DNA from: Eubacterium sp.
GTDB lineage: Bacteria; Bacillota; Clostridia; Lachnospirales; Lachnospiraceae
Assembly (NCBI GenBank): GCA_020844525.1
Contig: JAJGAH010000032.1
Span: 1-11,387, forward strand
DNA length: 11,387 bases
Direction of reading: 5' to 3'
Shown here: piece by piece, positions 1-6,487 of the stretch
Layout of the letters: each line of letters starts with the position of its first letter
How positions within the stretch are numbered: the stretch's first letter is position 1
Position numbers and translations under genes: made by a program
Notes under the pieces: generated by a model
The model's database searches: none
The model's input: the letters and a program-made list of their open reading frames with translations, nothing else
Told to the model about the DNA's origin: nothing

Positions 1-2
1 AT

Positions 3-515
3 GGAGAACAGAAATGGATCTGCTTCTCGATGAAAGCGGGGTATCCCTTTCCCCTGCCTGTGGAGTATACCGGAGAGGAAGCCGTTCTGTGCCTTGGACA
101 GCATGCAGACGAGCCGGCACAGGCATCGCTGCGGCTCCTCTCGCACCACACGCAGATGAAGCATTTTTTCCCGGATTACAAAAATTATTACTATTTCCCT
201 GCGGAGGATCAGGCAATTCATAAGGACATCGCGGTCTATGCAGATGCCGGGCACAGAGAGAAGGCAAAGGCTTCTAACTGCTATCAGAGGGCCGATGGTA
301 CATTCCTGCCCCAGATGTCTGAGATCTTTCATCCGGTATTTTTCAGAGAATATCGCTCGAAGCCAATGTATTTCCGCTGGGAGGATCTGAAAAAAATCTG
401 CGAAAATTCTGCTGATGACGCATCGGGCAATGATGCTGGTGGCGCTGCAGGCGGAAATCTGCTTCACACATATCTTCTCGAAATTCTGCAGAATCTTGGC
501 AAGGGAATGCTGTAA
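3..515 (+). CDS. C-terminal part of a YprB/ribonuclease H-like domain protein (5' end outside window)
   Basis: The reading frame is open from the first bases of the window (it begins GEQKWICFSMKAGY) to a TAA at 513-515, so about 170 C-terminal residues of a longer protein are seen. The ATG at 30 is internal and is not the likely start. Recognisable stretches are HHTQMKHFFPDYKNYYYF, PAEDQAIHKDIAVYAD, HREKAKASNCYQR and FLPQMSEIFHPVFFREYRSKP. From memory these resemble the region that follows the exonuclease-like fold in clostridial YprB-type (RNase_H_2) proteins. The nuclease domain itself, with its acidic residues, would lie upstream and cannot be checked, so activity is unproven. A short Asp/Ala/Gly-rich linker (SADDASGNDAGGAAGG) precedes the last helix, HTYLLEILQNL. 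The gene converges on the S1 gene. Coding status is well supported; the family name is only moderately secure. Confidence 0.6.
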   Translation, partial: GEQKWICFSMKAGYPFPLPVEYTGEEAVLCLGQHADEPAQASLRLLSHHTQMKHFFPDYKNYYYFPAEDQAIHKDIAVYADAGHREKAKASNCYQRADGTFLPQMSEIFHPVFFREYRSKPMYFRWEDLKKICENSADDASGNDAGGAAGGNLLHTYLLEILQNLGKGML

Positions 516-573
516 ATCACTAATTCACCCTTACGCTTGCAGCGTGCGGACCATTCTGGACGTCATCTGTACC

Positions 574-675
574 TGCAGTTGTCCATAAGTTGTACCAGCA
601 GATGCTCATAAACGGGTCTGCAAAAAAGTGCAGATGTTCATAAACGGGTTTGTGAAAAAGGTTTGTGAAAAAAGT
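574..675. repeat. Short decaying tandem repeat, 32-bp unit
   Basis: Two adjacent 32-bp units, 598-629 and 630-661, match at 27 of 32 positions and share the core TCATAAACGGGT between GCAGATG and an A-run. Four of the five differences are transitions. A diverged relative beginning GCAGTTGTCCATAAG starts near 575, and the end of unit 2 (GTTTGTGAAAAA, 648-659) is repeated once more at 661-672. Unit 1 has short inverted ends, GCAGA and TCTGC. The array lies between the two convergent genes and abuts the S1 terminator. It codes for nothing convincing. Confidence 0.75.
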
Positions 676-681
676 AAAAAA

Positions 682-717
682 CACCCAGATATTTTCACTA
701 CAGAAAATATCTGGGTG
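682..717 (-). terminator. Rho-independent terminator of the S1 gene
   Basis: A perfect 15-bp inverted repeat (CACCCAGATATTTTC at 682-696 and its complement at 703-717) encloses a 6-nt loop, ACTACA. Read on the - strand, the hairpin is followed at once by TTTTTT (complement of 676-681) and a second T-run, the classic intrinsic terminator form. It lies about 43 bp past the S1 stop codon. On the + strand the hairpin is followed only by CTGATTTTC, so termination of the converging + strand gene here would be weaker, though possible. Confidence 0.92.
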
Positions 718-760
718 CTGATTTTCTCAGTGGATACTTCCAAACAAATCTTTAAAGGAA

Positions 761-1843
761 TTACTCCTCTTCAGAAGACTCTTCCGGAGCATCATTCTGA
801 AGTGCCTTCATGCTCAGGGAAATCTTGCGGTCTTCTGCATTGAAGTCAACGATCTTGGCTGTGATGACATCGCCAACGCTCAGTACATCTGAAGGCTTGT
901 CTACATGGTCTCTGGAGATCTGAGATACATGAAGCAGTGCGTCAATACCAGGCTCAAGCTCTACAAAAGCACCGAAGTCTGTCATACGGGCAACTCTGCC
1001 TTCTACCACTGTACCAACAGCATACTTCTGGTCTGCTGTCAGCCACGGGTTCTGATCCTCAAACTTAAGACTGAGGGCGATACGGTCTCCTTTGATATCC
1101 TTGATCAGGCAGGTAACCTTCTGACCAACAGAGAGGATGGAACGAGGATTATCAACACGTCCCCAGCTCATCTCGGAGATATGCAACAGTCCGTCTGCAC
1201 CGCCCAGATCGATGAATGCGCCGAAGTCTGTGATGTTCTTTACAGTTCCCTCTACAACATCGCCAACGTGAATTCTTGCGAAGAGCTCTTCCTGCGCTTT
1301 CTTCTTCTCAGCAACAACAAGCTGCTTGCGGTCGCCGATGATTCTTCTTCTTCTCGGATTGAACTCAATGATAACGAATTCAATCTCCTGATCCATATAT
1401 TTGTTAAGGTCCTTCTCGAAGGTGTCGGATACGAGGCTGGCAGGAATAAATACTCTTGCGCCGTCTACGTTGACACTCAGACCGCCGTTTAATACACGGA
1501 CAACCTTTGCCTTCAGAACCTCATGGTTCTCAAATGCCTCTTCCAGCTTCTTGTTTCCTCTCTCGGCCACAAGCTTCTTGTAGGTAAGAAGCACCTGGCC
1601 CTCGCCGTCGTTGACCTTCATGACCTTGACTTCCATCTTGTCACCGACCTTAACGACGGTTGTAAGATCCAGAGAGTTATCATTAGAATACTCATTTCTG
1701 GTCAGAATGCCATCAGCCTTAACCCCGATGTTCAGGATGATTTGCTCCGGTTTGACGTCGATGACAGTTCCCTCGACAACCTCACCGTTATGTACGGTCT
1801 TGAAAGACTCGTTCAGCATTTCCTCAAAGCTCTGTTCTGACAT
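761..1843 (-). CDS. rpsA: S1 RNA-binding domain protein (30S ribosomal protein S1 homologue)
   Basis: A 360-residue protein with four S1 (OB-fold) RNA-binding domains, at about residues 19-88 (NGEVVEGTVIDV), 105-172 (NHEVLKAKVVRV), 190-258 (VGDVVEGTVKNITDFGAFIDL) and 275-345 (VGTVVEGRVARMTDFGAFVEL). It ends in a short acidic tail, EESSEEE. The last two domains carry the standard DFGAF and GLLHISE/ALLHVSQ signatures. S1 proteins bind mRNA and help start translation; E. coli S1 has six domains, and four-domain forms are usual in Firmicutes, where the requirement for S1 is less clear. The start is placed at the ATG at 1843 because GGAGG lies 9 nt upstream; a TTG at 1861 would extend the frame by six residues but would translate through that ribosome-binding site. 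The start lies inside ispH, giving a 20-nt overlap. The gene is last in its unit and is followed by a strong terminator. Confidence 0.95.
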   Translation of the reverse strand: MSEQSFEEMLNESFKTVHNGEVVEGTVIDVKPEQIILNIGVKADGILTRNEYSNDNSLDLTTVVKVGDKMEVKVMKVNDGEGQVLLTYKKLVAERGNKKLEEAFENHEVLKAKVVRVLNGGLSVNVDGARVFIPASLVSDTFEKDLNKYMDQEIEFVIIEFNPRRRRIIGDRKQLVVAEKKKAQEELFARIHVGDVVEGTVKNITDFGAFIDLGGADGLLHISEMSWGRVDNPRSILSVGQKVTCLIKDIKGDRIALSLKFEDQNPWLTADQKYAVGTVVEGRVARMTDFGAFVELEPGIDALLHVSQISRDHVDKPSDVLSVGDVITAKIVDFNAEDRKISLSMKALQNDAPEESSEEE

Positions 1844-2675
1844 ATTCTGTAACCTCCTCAATTATACTATTTGGAGTAGATGCTCCAGCTGTGATACCTA
1901 CACGAGAATAAGATTGAAAAGGTTTCAAATCCAAATCAACAAGTGTCTCAATGAAGTAAGTATTCGCACATTTCTCGCTGCAAATGTAAAACAGCTTTTG
2001 TGTGTTAGAACTATGCCTGCCTCCGATGACAACCATAGCATCTACTTTCTGCGCAATCTCCCGCGCTTCTGTCTGCCGCTCGTCAGTCGCATTGCACACA
2101 GTATTTACAACATAGCTATGATAACGCTTTCTGGCAAAAATTTCAACAATATATTCAAATTTAACTTTATTGAAAGTTGTCTGTGCGACCAGAACAGCCT
2201 TTTTCCCTTCGGGAATCTGAAGCTTTTCCAGGTCTTCCGCAGACTCAATTACATGTACCTCACCGGTTGCCCAGCCCATAATTCCCTGCACCTCCGGATG
2301 ATCGGGATTGCCGGCAATGATCAGTATATCGCCACGATCTCCGGTTTCCTGGGCGATGGCATGTATTTTTTTGACAAAGGGACAGGTAGCGTCCACGACA
2401 GTGACACCGAGGGACTCCATTTTTTCCTGGATACGGCGGGGAACACCGTGAGACCGGATAATGATCGTGCCCTCGTGGATCTGAGAAAGCTCTTCTTCCG
2501 AGTGTATGACCTGCACTCCCTGTCTGGAAAGCGCATCTACAACCTGTTCATTGTGGATGATCGGACCATAGGTGTATACGGGCTTTGTGCCCTCCTGAAT
2601 CTGTTTTTTTACCTCATCTACCGCTCTTTTTACGCCGAAACAGAAGCCGGCGCTTTTTGCTGTAATCACTTCCAA
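1824..2675 (-). CDS. ispH: 4-hydroxy-3-methylbut-2-enyl diphosphate reductase (IspH/LytB)
   Basis: The last enzyme of the MEP pathway: it reduces HMBPP to IPP and DMAPP in the cytosol using a [4Fe-4S] cluster. The 283 residues match the normal bacterial length. All expected residues are visible: cluster cysteines Cys12 (GFCFGVKRAV), Cys98 (VDATCPFVKK) and Cys194 (NTVCNATDERQ); His41 (IIHNEQVV), His75 (RSHGVP) and His126 with Glu128 (NPDHPEVQG); Thr167 (AQTTF); the GGRHSSNT motif at 218-225; and Ser266 near the end (GASTPNSIIEEV). The enzyme should be active. The start follows cmk by 20 bp. The 3' end overlaps the S1 gene by 20 nt in a different frame. In several other Clostridia, IspH and S1 are one fused polypeptide, so this arrangement is the split counterpart. 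Confidence 0.97.
   Translation of the reverse strand: MEVITAKSAGFCFGVKRAVDEVKKQIQEGTKPVYTYGPIIHNEQVVDALSRQGVQVIHSEEELSQIHEGTIIIRSHGVPRRIQEKMESLGVTVVDATCPFVKKIHAIAQETGDRGDILIIAGNPDHPEVQGIMGWATGEVHVIESAEDLEKLQIPEGKKAVLVAQTTFNKVKFEYIVEIFARKRYHSYVVNTVCNATDERQTEAREIAQKVDAMVVIGGRHSSNTQKLFYICSEKCANTYFIETLVDLDLKPFQSYSRVGITAGASTPNSIIEEVTEYVRTEL
1853..1857 (-). promoter_or_regulatory. Ribosome-binding site of the S1 gene, inside ispH
   Basis: GGAGG on the - strand, 9 nt before the ATG at 1843. The same bases are read as Glu-Glu-Val codons of ispH. Ribosomes finishing ispH pass over this site and stop 20 nt inside the S1 gene, which suggests translational coupling. The site fixes the S1 start at 1843. 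Confidence 0.85.
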
Positions 2676-2695
2676 TGTAGAGGCTCCTTTCTGAT

Positions 2696-3364
2696 TCAGG
2701 CCATGCGTTCCCGTGCCAGTCCGACAATTTTCCGGACGACCTCCGGAACGGTCATGGCAGAGCTGTCCACCAGTATGGCATCTTCAGCCTGACGCAGCGG
2801 TGCAACTGCGCGGTGCATATCCTGGTCATCTCTTGCTGCGATATCCTGCTCGATTTCTGCCAGATCCGGGTTCTCTCCTCTCTGAACAAGCTCCTGGTAT
2901 CTGCGCTCTGCACGAACCTGTACGCTTGCCGTAAGATAGATCTTCAGCTGTGCGTCAGGAAGAACGACGGTCCCGATGTCACGGCCATCCATCACGACGT
3001 TCTGAGAGCGTGCGATTTCCTGCTGCATGGCTACCATCTTTCGGCGGTTTTCCGGGTATTTGCTCGTTTTCGAGGCGATCATGCCGACCTCTTCGGTACG
3101 GATCCTGGCGCTGACATCTCTTCCGTTCAGGAATACATGCTGATTTCCATCAATTATGCGCAGTGCAATGCAGGCATCATCCAGAGATGCGTTGATGGTA
3201 TCCTCACTGTCTGTATTTAAATGCCGGTTCAGAAAATAAAGAGCCATGGCACGATACATGGCACCGGTATCAACATAGATAAAGCCAAGCTCTTCGGATA
3301 CAGCTCTGGCAACGGTGCTTTTCCCGGCACCAGCGGGACCGTCTATTGCAATCTGAAAACTCAT
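2696..3364 (-). CDS. cmk: Cytidylate (CMP/dCMP) kinase
   Basis: Phosphorylates CMP and dCMP to the diphosphates with ATP, in the cytosol. The 222 residues fit the short bacterial form. Walker A is GPAGAGKST at residues 9-17. It is followed by the family signatures VDTGAMYRA, DGRDIGTVVLPDA, the Arg-rich RAERRYQEL segment near the lid, and RDDQDMHRAVAPL close to the C terminus (substrate binding and lid region). The ATG at 3364 is chosen because GAGG lies 7 nt upstream; a TTG at 3379 would add five residues by reading through that site. The gene lies between the flavoprotein gene (71 bp upstream) and ispH (20 bp downstream), as in many clostridial genomes. The 71-bp upstream gap holds a TACAAT hexamer but no matching -35 box, so transcription probably comes from further upstream. 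Confidence 0.97.
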   Translation of the reverse strand: MSFQIAIDGPAGAGKSTVARAVSEELGFIYVDTGAMYRAMALYFLNRHLNTDSEDTINASLDDACIALRIIDGNQHVFLNGRDVSARIRTEEVGMIASKTSKYPENRRKMVAMQQEIARSQNVVMDGRDIGTVVLPDAQLKIYLTASVQVRAERRYQELVQRGENPDLAEIEQDIAARDDQDMHRAVAPLRQAEDAILVDSSAMTVPEVVRKIVGLARERMA

Positions 3365-3435
3365 GATACTACCTCGCAATTACACATTGTATGATTTATA
3401 TTCAGCTTTTTGTTTTAAAGGGAAATATCAGCGGA

Positions 3436-4698
3436 TCAGTGAAGCGCGGCGGCACAGGTGTCCGCCGTTGCCCAGGCAATCTGGAGATTAAATCCGCCAG
3501 TGACGGCGTCTACATCCAGCACCTCGCCGATCACATAGAATCCCTGGACAAGCCGTGATTCCATCGTGGAGGGATTGATTTCCTTGACGTGGATACCACC
3601 CTGGGTGATGATCGCCTCATTGTAGCCGCGAAGACCGGTGATGGTAAAGGGAAAGGCCTTCACAAGCTGACGGAAGTGGGCCCGCTCCTCCCGCGTGATC
3701 TCGTTGACCGGTTTGTCAGCAGGGATCCCGCAGACCTCTATCATGACGGGGCGCAGCTTTGCCGGGAAAAGGGAGGCTACCGCATTTTTCAGCTCCTTAT
3801 TCCGGGCGCGCTCAAATTCCCGGAGCAGCCGGGCATCCAGCTGCTCATCCGTCAGCGCCGGTTTCAGGTCAATGAATGCCGGAAGAGGTCCATCCTCCAG
3901 TGCCCTGCCGATGTAGGAGCTGGCTGAGAGCGCAAGGGGGCCGCTGATACCGAAATGGGTAAACAGCATTTCACCGAATTCCTGGAATTTCTTTTTCTTT
4001 CCGTATGGAATGGTCAGCGTGACATTTCGAAGAGAAAGTCCCTGAAGCTTCGGAATATAATCTTCCCCTGTCTCCATCGGTACCAGGGCAGGCCTCGTTT
4101 TCTGCACGGTATGGCCGAGAGAGGACGCAATACGCAGCCCGTCTCCTGTGGCTCCGGTCGATGGATAGGAAAGTCCTCCGGTCGCAAGGATGACGGCGTC
4201 ACAATCAATGACAGCGCCGTTTTCCAGGAGGATTCCCGTGACCTGCCGGGTCTGCTTTTTATCGGCTTCCGAAGGGGAAAGAGGCTCTGTCAGAACCTTC
4301 TGTACCCTGGATTTCAGGTGGACCTTTACGTCCAGGGACTGGAGACGCTTTTCCATGGCACGGATAATGTCTGAGGAATGGTCCGATGCCGGAAATGCCC
4401 TGTTTCCCCGCTCAACCTTTGTGCGTACGCCAAGCTGTTCGAAGAAGCGTATGGCATCCTGGCTGTTGAAATTGTTGAAGGCGCTGTAGAGAAAACGTGG
4501 ATTGGTTACCACGTGCCCGAAAAGCTCATCCTTTTCACAGGCGTTTGTAAAATTACACCGTCCCTTACCGGTTATAAAGAGTTTCTTTCCAAGCTTTTCA
4601 TTCTGTTCAAAAAGGTGTACCGGAAAACCGCGCTCTGCCGCAAATATGGCTGCCGCCATACCAGCCGCGCCGCCTCCGATCACACAGACTTTTGCCAT
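3436..4698 (-). CDS. NAD(P)/FAD-dependent oxidoreductase, HI0933/BaiN-like family
   Basis: A 420-residue flavoprotein. The N-terminal Rossmann motif is VIGGGAAGMAAAI (GGGAAG at 8-13), with the acidic ribose-binding end of strand 2 at LFEQN. The family signature GKKLFITGKGRCNFTNAC spans 37-54, a second dinucleotide-type motif LATGGLSYPSTGATGDG spans 171-187, and the C-terminal FAD-contacting segment is GEVLDVDAVTGGFNLQIAWATA. This pattern is typical of the HI0933 family, which databases often call aminoacetone oxidase or BaiN-like. BaiN of Clostridium scindens has been linked to bile-acid reduction, but the family is near-universal in Firmicutes and broad, so that substrate should not be assumed here. 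There is no signal peptide or membrane segment. The ATG at 4698 has GAGG 8 nt upstream. The gene sits directly upstream of cmk-ispH-S1, a frequent clostridial order, and follows the regulator gene by 58 bp. Confidence 0.9.
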   Translation of the reverse strand: MAKVCVIGGGAAGMAAAIFAAERGFPVHLFEQNEKLGKKLFITGKGRCNFTNACEKDELFGHVVTNPRFLYSAFNNFNSQDAIRFFEQLGVRTKVERGNRAFPASDHSSDIIRAMEKRLQSLDVKVHLKSRVQKVLTEPLSPSEADKKQTRQVTGILLENGAVIDCDAVILATGGLSYPSTGATGDGLRIASSLGHTVQKTRPALVPMETGEDYIPKLQGLSLRNVTLTIPYGKKKKFQEFGEMLFTHFGISGPLALSASSYIGRALEDGPLPAFIDLKPALTDEQLDARLLREFERARNKELKNAVASLFPAKLRPVMIEVCGIPADKPVNEITREERAHFRQLVKAFPFTITGLRGYNEAIITQGGIHVKEINPSTMESRLVQGFYVIGEVLDVDAVTGGFNLQIAWATADTCAAALH

Positions 4699-4738
4699 AT
4701 GGATTACCTCTGCTGAAATTACAGCTTAAAGCAGGTGC

Positions 4739-4767
4739 ATCATGCATTGATATGTATCATGAATCAA
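4739..4767 (-). promoter_or_regulatory. Possible promoter with a palindrome in its spacer, 3' end of the regulator gene
   Basis: On the - strand, TTGATT (4762-4767) and CATGAT (4739-4744) are separated by exactly 17 bp, each matching the sigma-A consensus at 4 of 6 positions. The spacer contains TGATACATATCA (4748-4759), an inverted repeat with 5-bp arms and a 2-nt centre, overlapping the regulator's stop codon. The position suits transcription of the flavoprotein-cmk-ispH-S1 genes, with a protein bound at the palindrome able to block it. The match is modest and AT-rich chance is possible. Confidence 0.35.
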
Positions 4768-5752
4768 GTGTGTTCTTGTCAGGGTCCTTGATCCGCAGCT
4801 CCCGGTTATCCTCAATCGGATTGATTTCATCCCGGGAATATACCTGATATTCATTCCAGATCTGTTCCAGGGTTTTCATTGTGTTGATGACTGCGCTCTG
4901 CCTCCGCATCGAAAGCGCCACAATAAGCGCATTGATGACAGAGAGCGGCGCGACAAGGGAGTCCACGATGGAAGCCATGTCACTGCGGGCGATCAGATTG
5001 CAGGAGGAATACAGGTTCATCGGAGAGTGAATGCTGTCGGTCAGTGTAATCACCTTTGCATTCCGGTTGTTTGCAAACTCCATTGCCTTCAGGGTACGCA
5101 TGGAGTAGCGCGGGAAGCTTATGCCGATAATCACATCTCCTTCTCCGATGCGGACCAGCTGTTCAAATACCTCGCTGGAGCCTGTGGAGTTCACCAAATG
5201 CACATTGTCGAAGATCTCATTCAGATAAAATGCAAGAAAGGCAGCCAGCGGAGCGCAGCTGCGCAGACCCATCACATAGATAGACTTTGCGTTGAGGATG
5301 GTCTCGATCGCCTGGTGAAAGGCCTTCCGGTCCATGTGCTCCTGGGTCAGCTTGATCTTTTCAATGTCACTGGTCAGGACGGTATCCAGGATTTTTTCCT
5401 GGGGAATCCTCTCATAGGTCACCTCCATCCGCTGAATGGAATTCAGACGATTTCTGACCAGCTCCTCCAGCGTCTGATGGAATTCCGGGAAGCCCTGGTA
5501 TCCAAGCAGGGTGGCAAAACGCACGGTGGTGGATTCACTTACCCGGGCCTGTCTGCCCAGCTCTGCTGCGGTCATGAAGGCCGCCTTTTCATAGTGGTCC
5601 ATCACATAGTCCGCAAGTCTTTTCTGACCCTTGCTCATTTTGGGATAATGCCGGCTGATTCTTGTGGACAGATTATCCGCCTGCAGCGGGTCCTGCGAAG
5701 CACTGCTCTGTTCCTGTGCACTGAAGGAAAAGCTTTCTTCATCCTTATGCAT
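4757..5752 (-). CDS. MurR/RpiR family transcriptional regulator (HTH plus SIS domain)
   Basis: A 331-residue cytosolic regulator. After a polar N-terminal 30 residues, an RpiR-type helix-turn-helix domain covers about 31-107 (ISRHYPKMSKGQKRLADYVM, AAELGRQARVSESTTVRFATLLGYQGFPEF). A linker leads to a SIS phosphosugar-binding domain at about 155-285 (KSIYVMGLRSCAPLA, NSTGSSEVFEQL, GEGDVIIGISFPRYSMRT, NAKVITLTDS). The family senses phosphorylated sugars or amino sugars and controls sugar or cell-wall recycling genes, but none lies nearby, so ligand and targets are unknown. The ATG at 5752 is preferred over that at 5779 because GGGAGG stands 6 nt before it; the earlier ATG has only GGAG at 9 nt. 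With this start the gene overlaps the DUF3786 gene by 8 nt (ATGCATAA). A C-terminal 45-residue charged tail follows the SIS domain. Confidence 0.92.
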   Translation of the reverse strand: MHKDEESFSFSAQEQSSASQDPLQADNLSTRISRHYPKMSKGQKRLADYVMDHYEKAAFMTAAELGRQARVSESTTVRFATLLGYQGFPEFHQTLEELVRNRLNSIQRMEVTYERIPQEKILDTVLTSDIEKIKLTQEHMDRKAFHQAIETILNAKSIYVMGLRSCAPLAAFLAFYLNEIFDNVHLVNSTGSSEVFEQLVRIGEGDVIIGISFPRYSMRTLKAMEFANNRNAKVITLTDSIHSPMNLYSSCNLIARSDMASIVDSLVAPLSVINALIVALSMRRQSAVINTMKTLEQIWNEYQVYSRDEINPIEDNRELRIKDPDKNTLDS

Positions 5753-6380
5753 GCTGAGCCTCCCGGGCTGCAAAAGCATTCAGACAGACTCCGCCAGCCT
5801 CCGCGAGATCATAGGTCTGGAATGCCTTTTTGAAGTTTTCGGAAAAGAGGATCTGTGAGGATGCCGGAAATTCATCATCGCCTGCCCACAAAATAAAACG
5901 GATGTACAGCTCCGGAAACAGCTCCACATCATAGCAGGCATCAGCATAGTCCACTTTTTTACAGCCCATTTCCTCCAGTACCTTTCTGAAGGTATCGATG
6001 CGGGTGCCGTACTTGCGGTTGAAACGGAGAATGCACCTTCCCCGGAAGGGGGTGAAATAAAGATCCCCCGAAGGCATGTCACGAAAAGAGATAAAGGTAT
6101 TGTCAAAGGCCTCGTATTCTGCAAACAGCAGATAGCGCAGTATCAGTACCCGTCCACTGTTGTCTGCAAGCGCCGGGCTGATCTGAAAATCAGGCCAGGT
6201 GACCTGATAATCCGTCCCAAGAAAACGAACCGTAAAGGTCTGCTTTTCAGAATCATACGGGACATGCGTTCTGGATGAAATTTCAACCGGGTCAGCTTCA
6301 TGGAATTTTTCCGTATAGAATGTAATCGGCTGGTCCTGCAGGTTATGCTTATTGTATTCAGGTTTTCTGTCTTCCATCAT
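5745..6380 (-). CDS. DUF3786 domain-containing protein
   Basis: A 211-residue cytosolic protein of unknown function. From memory it fits DUF3786, seen in Clostridia and some archaea. The middle of the protein shows the family-like pattern: LGTDYQVTWPDFQIS (54-68), RVLILRYLLFAEY (77-89), TFISFRDMPSGDLYFTPFRG (95-114), then a final domain with KVDYADACYDVELFPELYIRFILWAGDDEFPASSQILFSENF (142-183). The conserved aromatic and acidic residues suggest a ligand-binding fold, but no catalytic motif is evident. There is no signal peptide or membrane helix. The start is one of two adjacent ATGs (6380 or 6377), with a GGGGGA stretch about 8 nt upstream. The gene follows a likely promoter, and its stop overlaps the start of the MurR/RpiR regulator by 8 nt, so the two are very probably co-translated. 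Confidence 0.8.
   Translation of the reverse strand: MMEDRKPEYNKHNLQDQPITFYTEKFHEADPVEISSRTHVPYDSEKQTFTVRFLGTDYQVTWPDFQISPALADNSGRVLILRYLLFAEYEAFDNTFISFRDMPSGDLYFTPFRGRCILRFNRKYGTRIDTFRKVLEEMGCKKVDYADACYDVELFPELYIRFILWAGDDEFPASSQILFSENFKKAFQTYDLAEAGGVCLNAFAAREAQHA
5759..5764 (-). promoter_or_regulatory. Ribosome-binding site deciding the regulator start
   Basis: GGGAGG on the - strand, 6 nt before the ATG at 5752 and inside the final codons of the DUF3786 gene. It supports the shorter form of the regulator and suggests translational coupling to the upstream gene. Confidence 0.75.
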
Positions 6381-6438
6381 TTTTCAATCCCCCAAACAAA
6401 CATTCTGCTCTGCGCTCAGGGCGCGGCATATTACGGCG

Positions 6439-6467
6439 ATACTATCATACTTGCCGTTTTCGTGCAA
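6439..6467 (-). promoter_or_regulatory. Probable sigma-A promoter for DUF3786 and regulator genes
   Basis: On the - strand, TTGCAC (6462-6467) and TAGTAT (6439-6444) are separated by 17 bp and match the consensus at 4 of 6 positions each. A start near 6432 would give a leader of about 50 nt before the DUF3786 start. An inverted repeat, CTTGC and GCAAG (6450-6454 and 6464-6468), covers the -35 box and part of the spacer. The 107-bp gap between the phosphoesterase and DUF3786 genes is the widest on this part of the strand, and it contains no U-tailed terminator. Confidence 0.5.
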
Positions 6468-6487
6468 GGAAGTTCCCATATCTCAAC

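Noticed and set aside
533..545. Small hairpin ACGCT-TGC-AGCGT after the + strand gene
   Set aside because: The stem is only 5 bp with no following T-run, so it is not a credible terminator.
598..661. CRISPR-like repeat pair
   Set aside because: The two units are directly adjacent with no spacers between them, there are only two, and no cas gene is present.
1844..1861. TTG start adding MRRLQN to the S1 protein
   Set aside because: The added codons include the GGAGG ribosome-binding site of the ATG at 1843, and the extension is not typical of S1 proteins. The TTG starts at 3379 (cmk) and 11387 (ygiQ) were set aside for the same kind of reason.
1611..2792. Long + strand open frame of 393 codons opposite ispH and the end of cmk
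   Set aside because: It runs antisense to two unmistakable enzymes, has no family-like motif, and is best explained as a shadow of their codon pattern. The same applies to the long + strand frames at 5027-5833, 8843-9676 and 9918-10649.
3365..3435. Promoter for cmk based on TACAAT in the upstream gap
   Set aside because: No reasonable -35 hexamer lies 16-18 bp upstream, and the neighbouring gene order suggests co-transcription.
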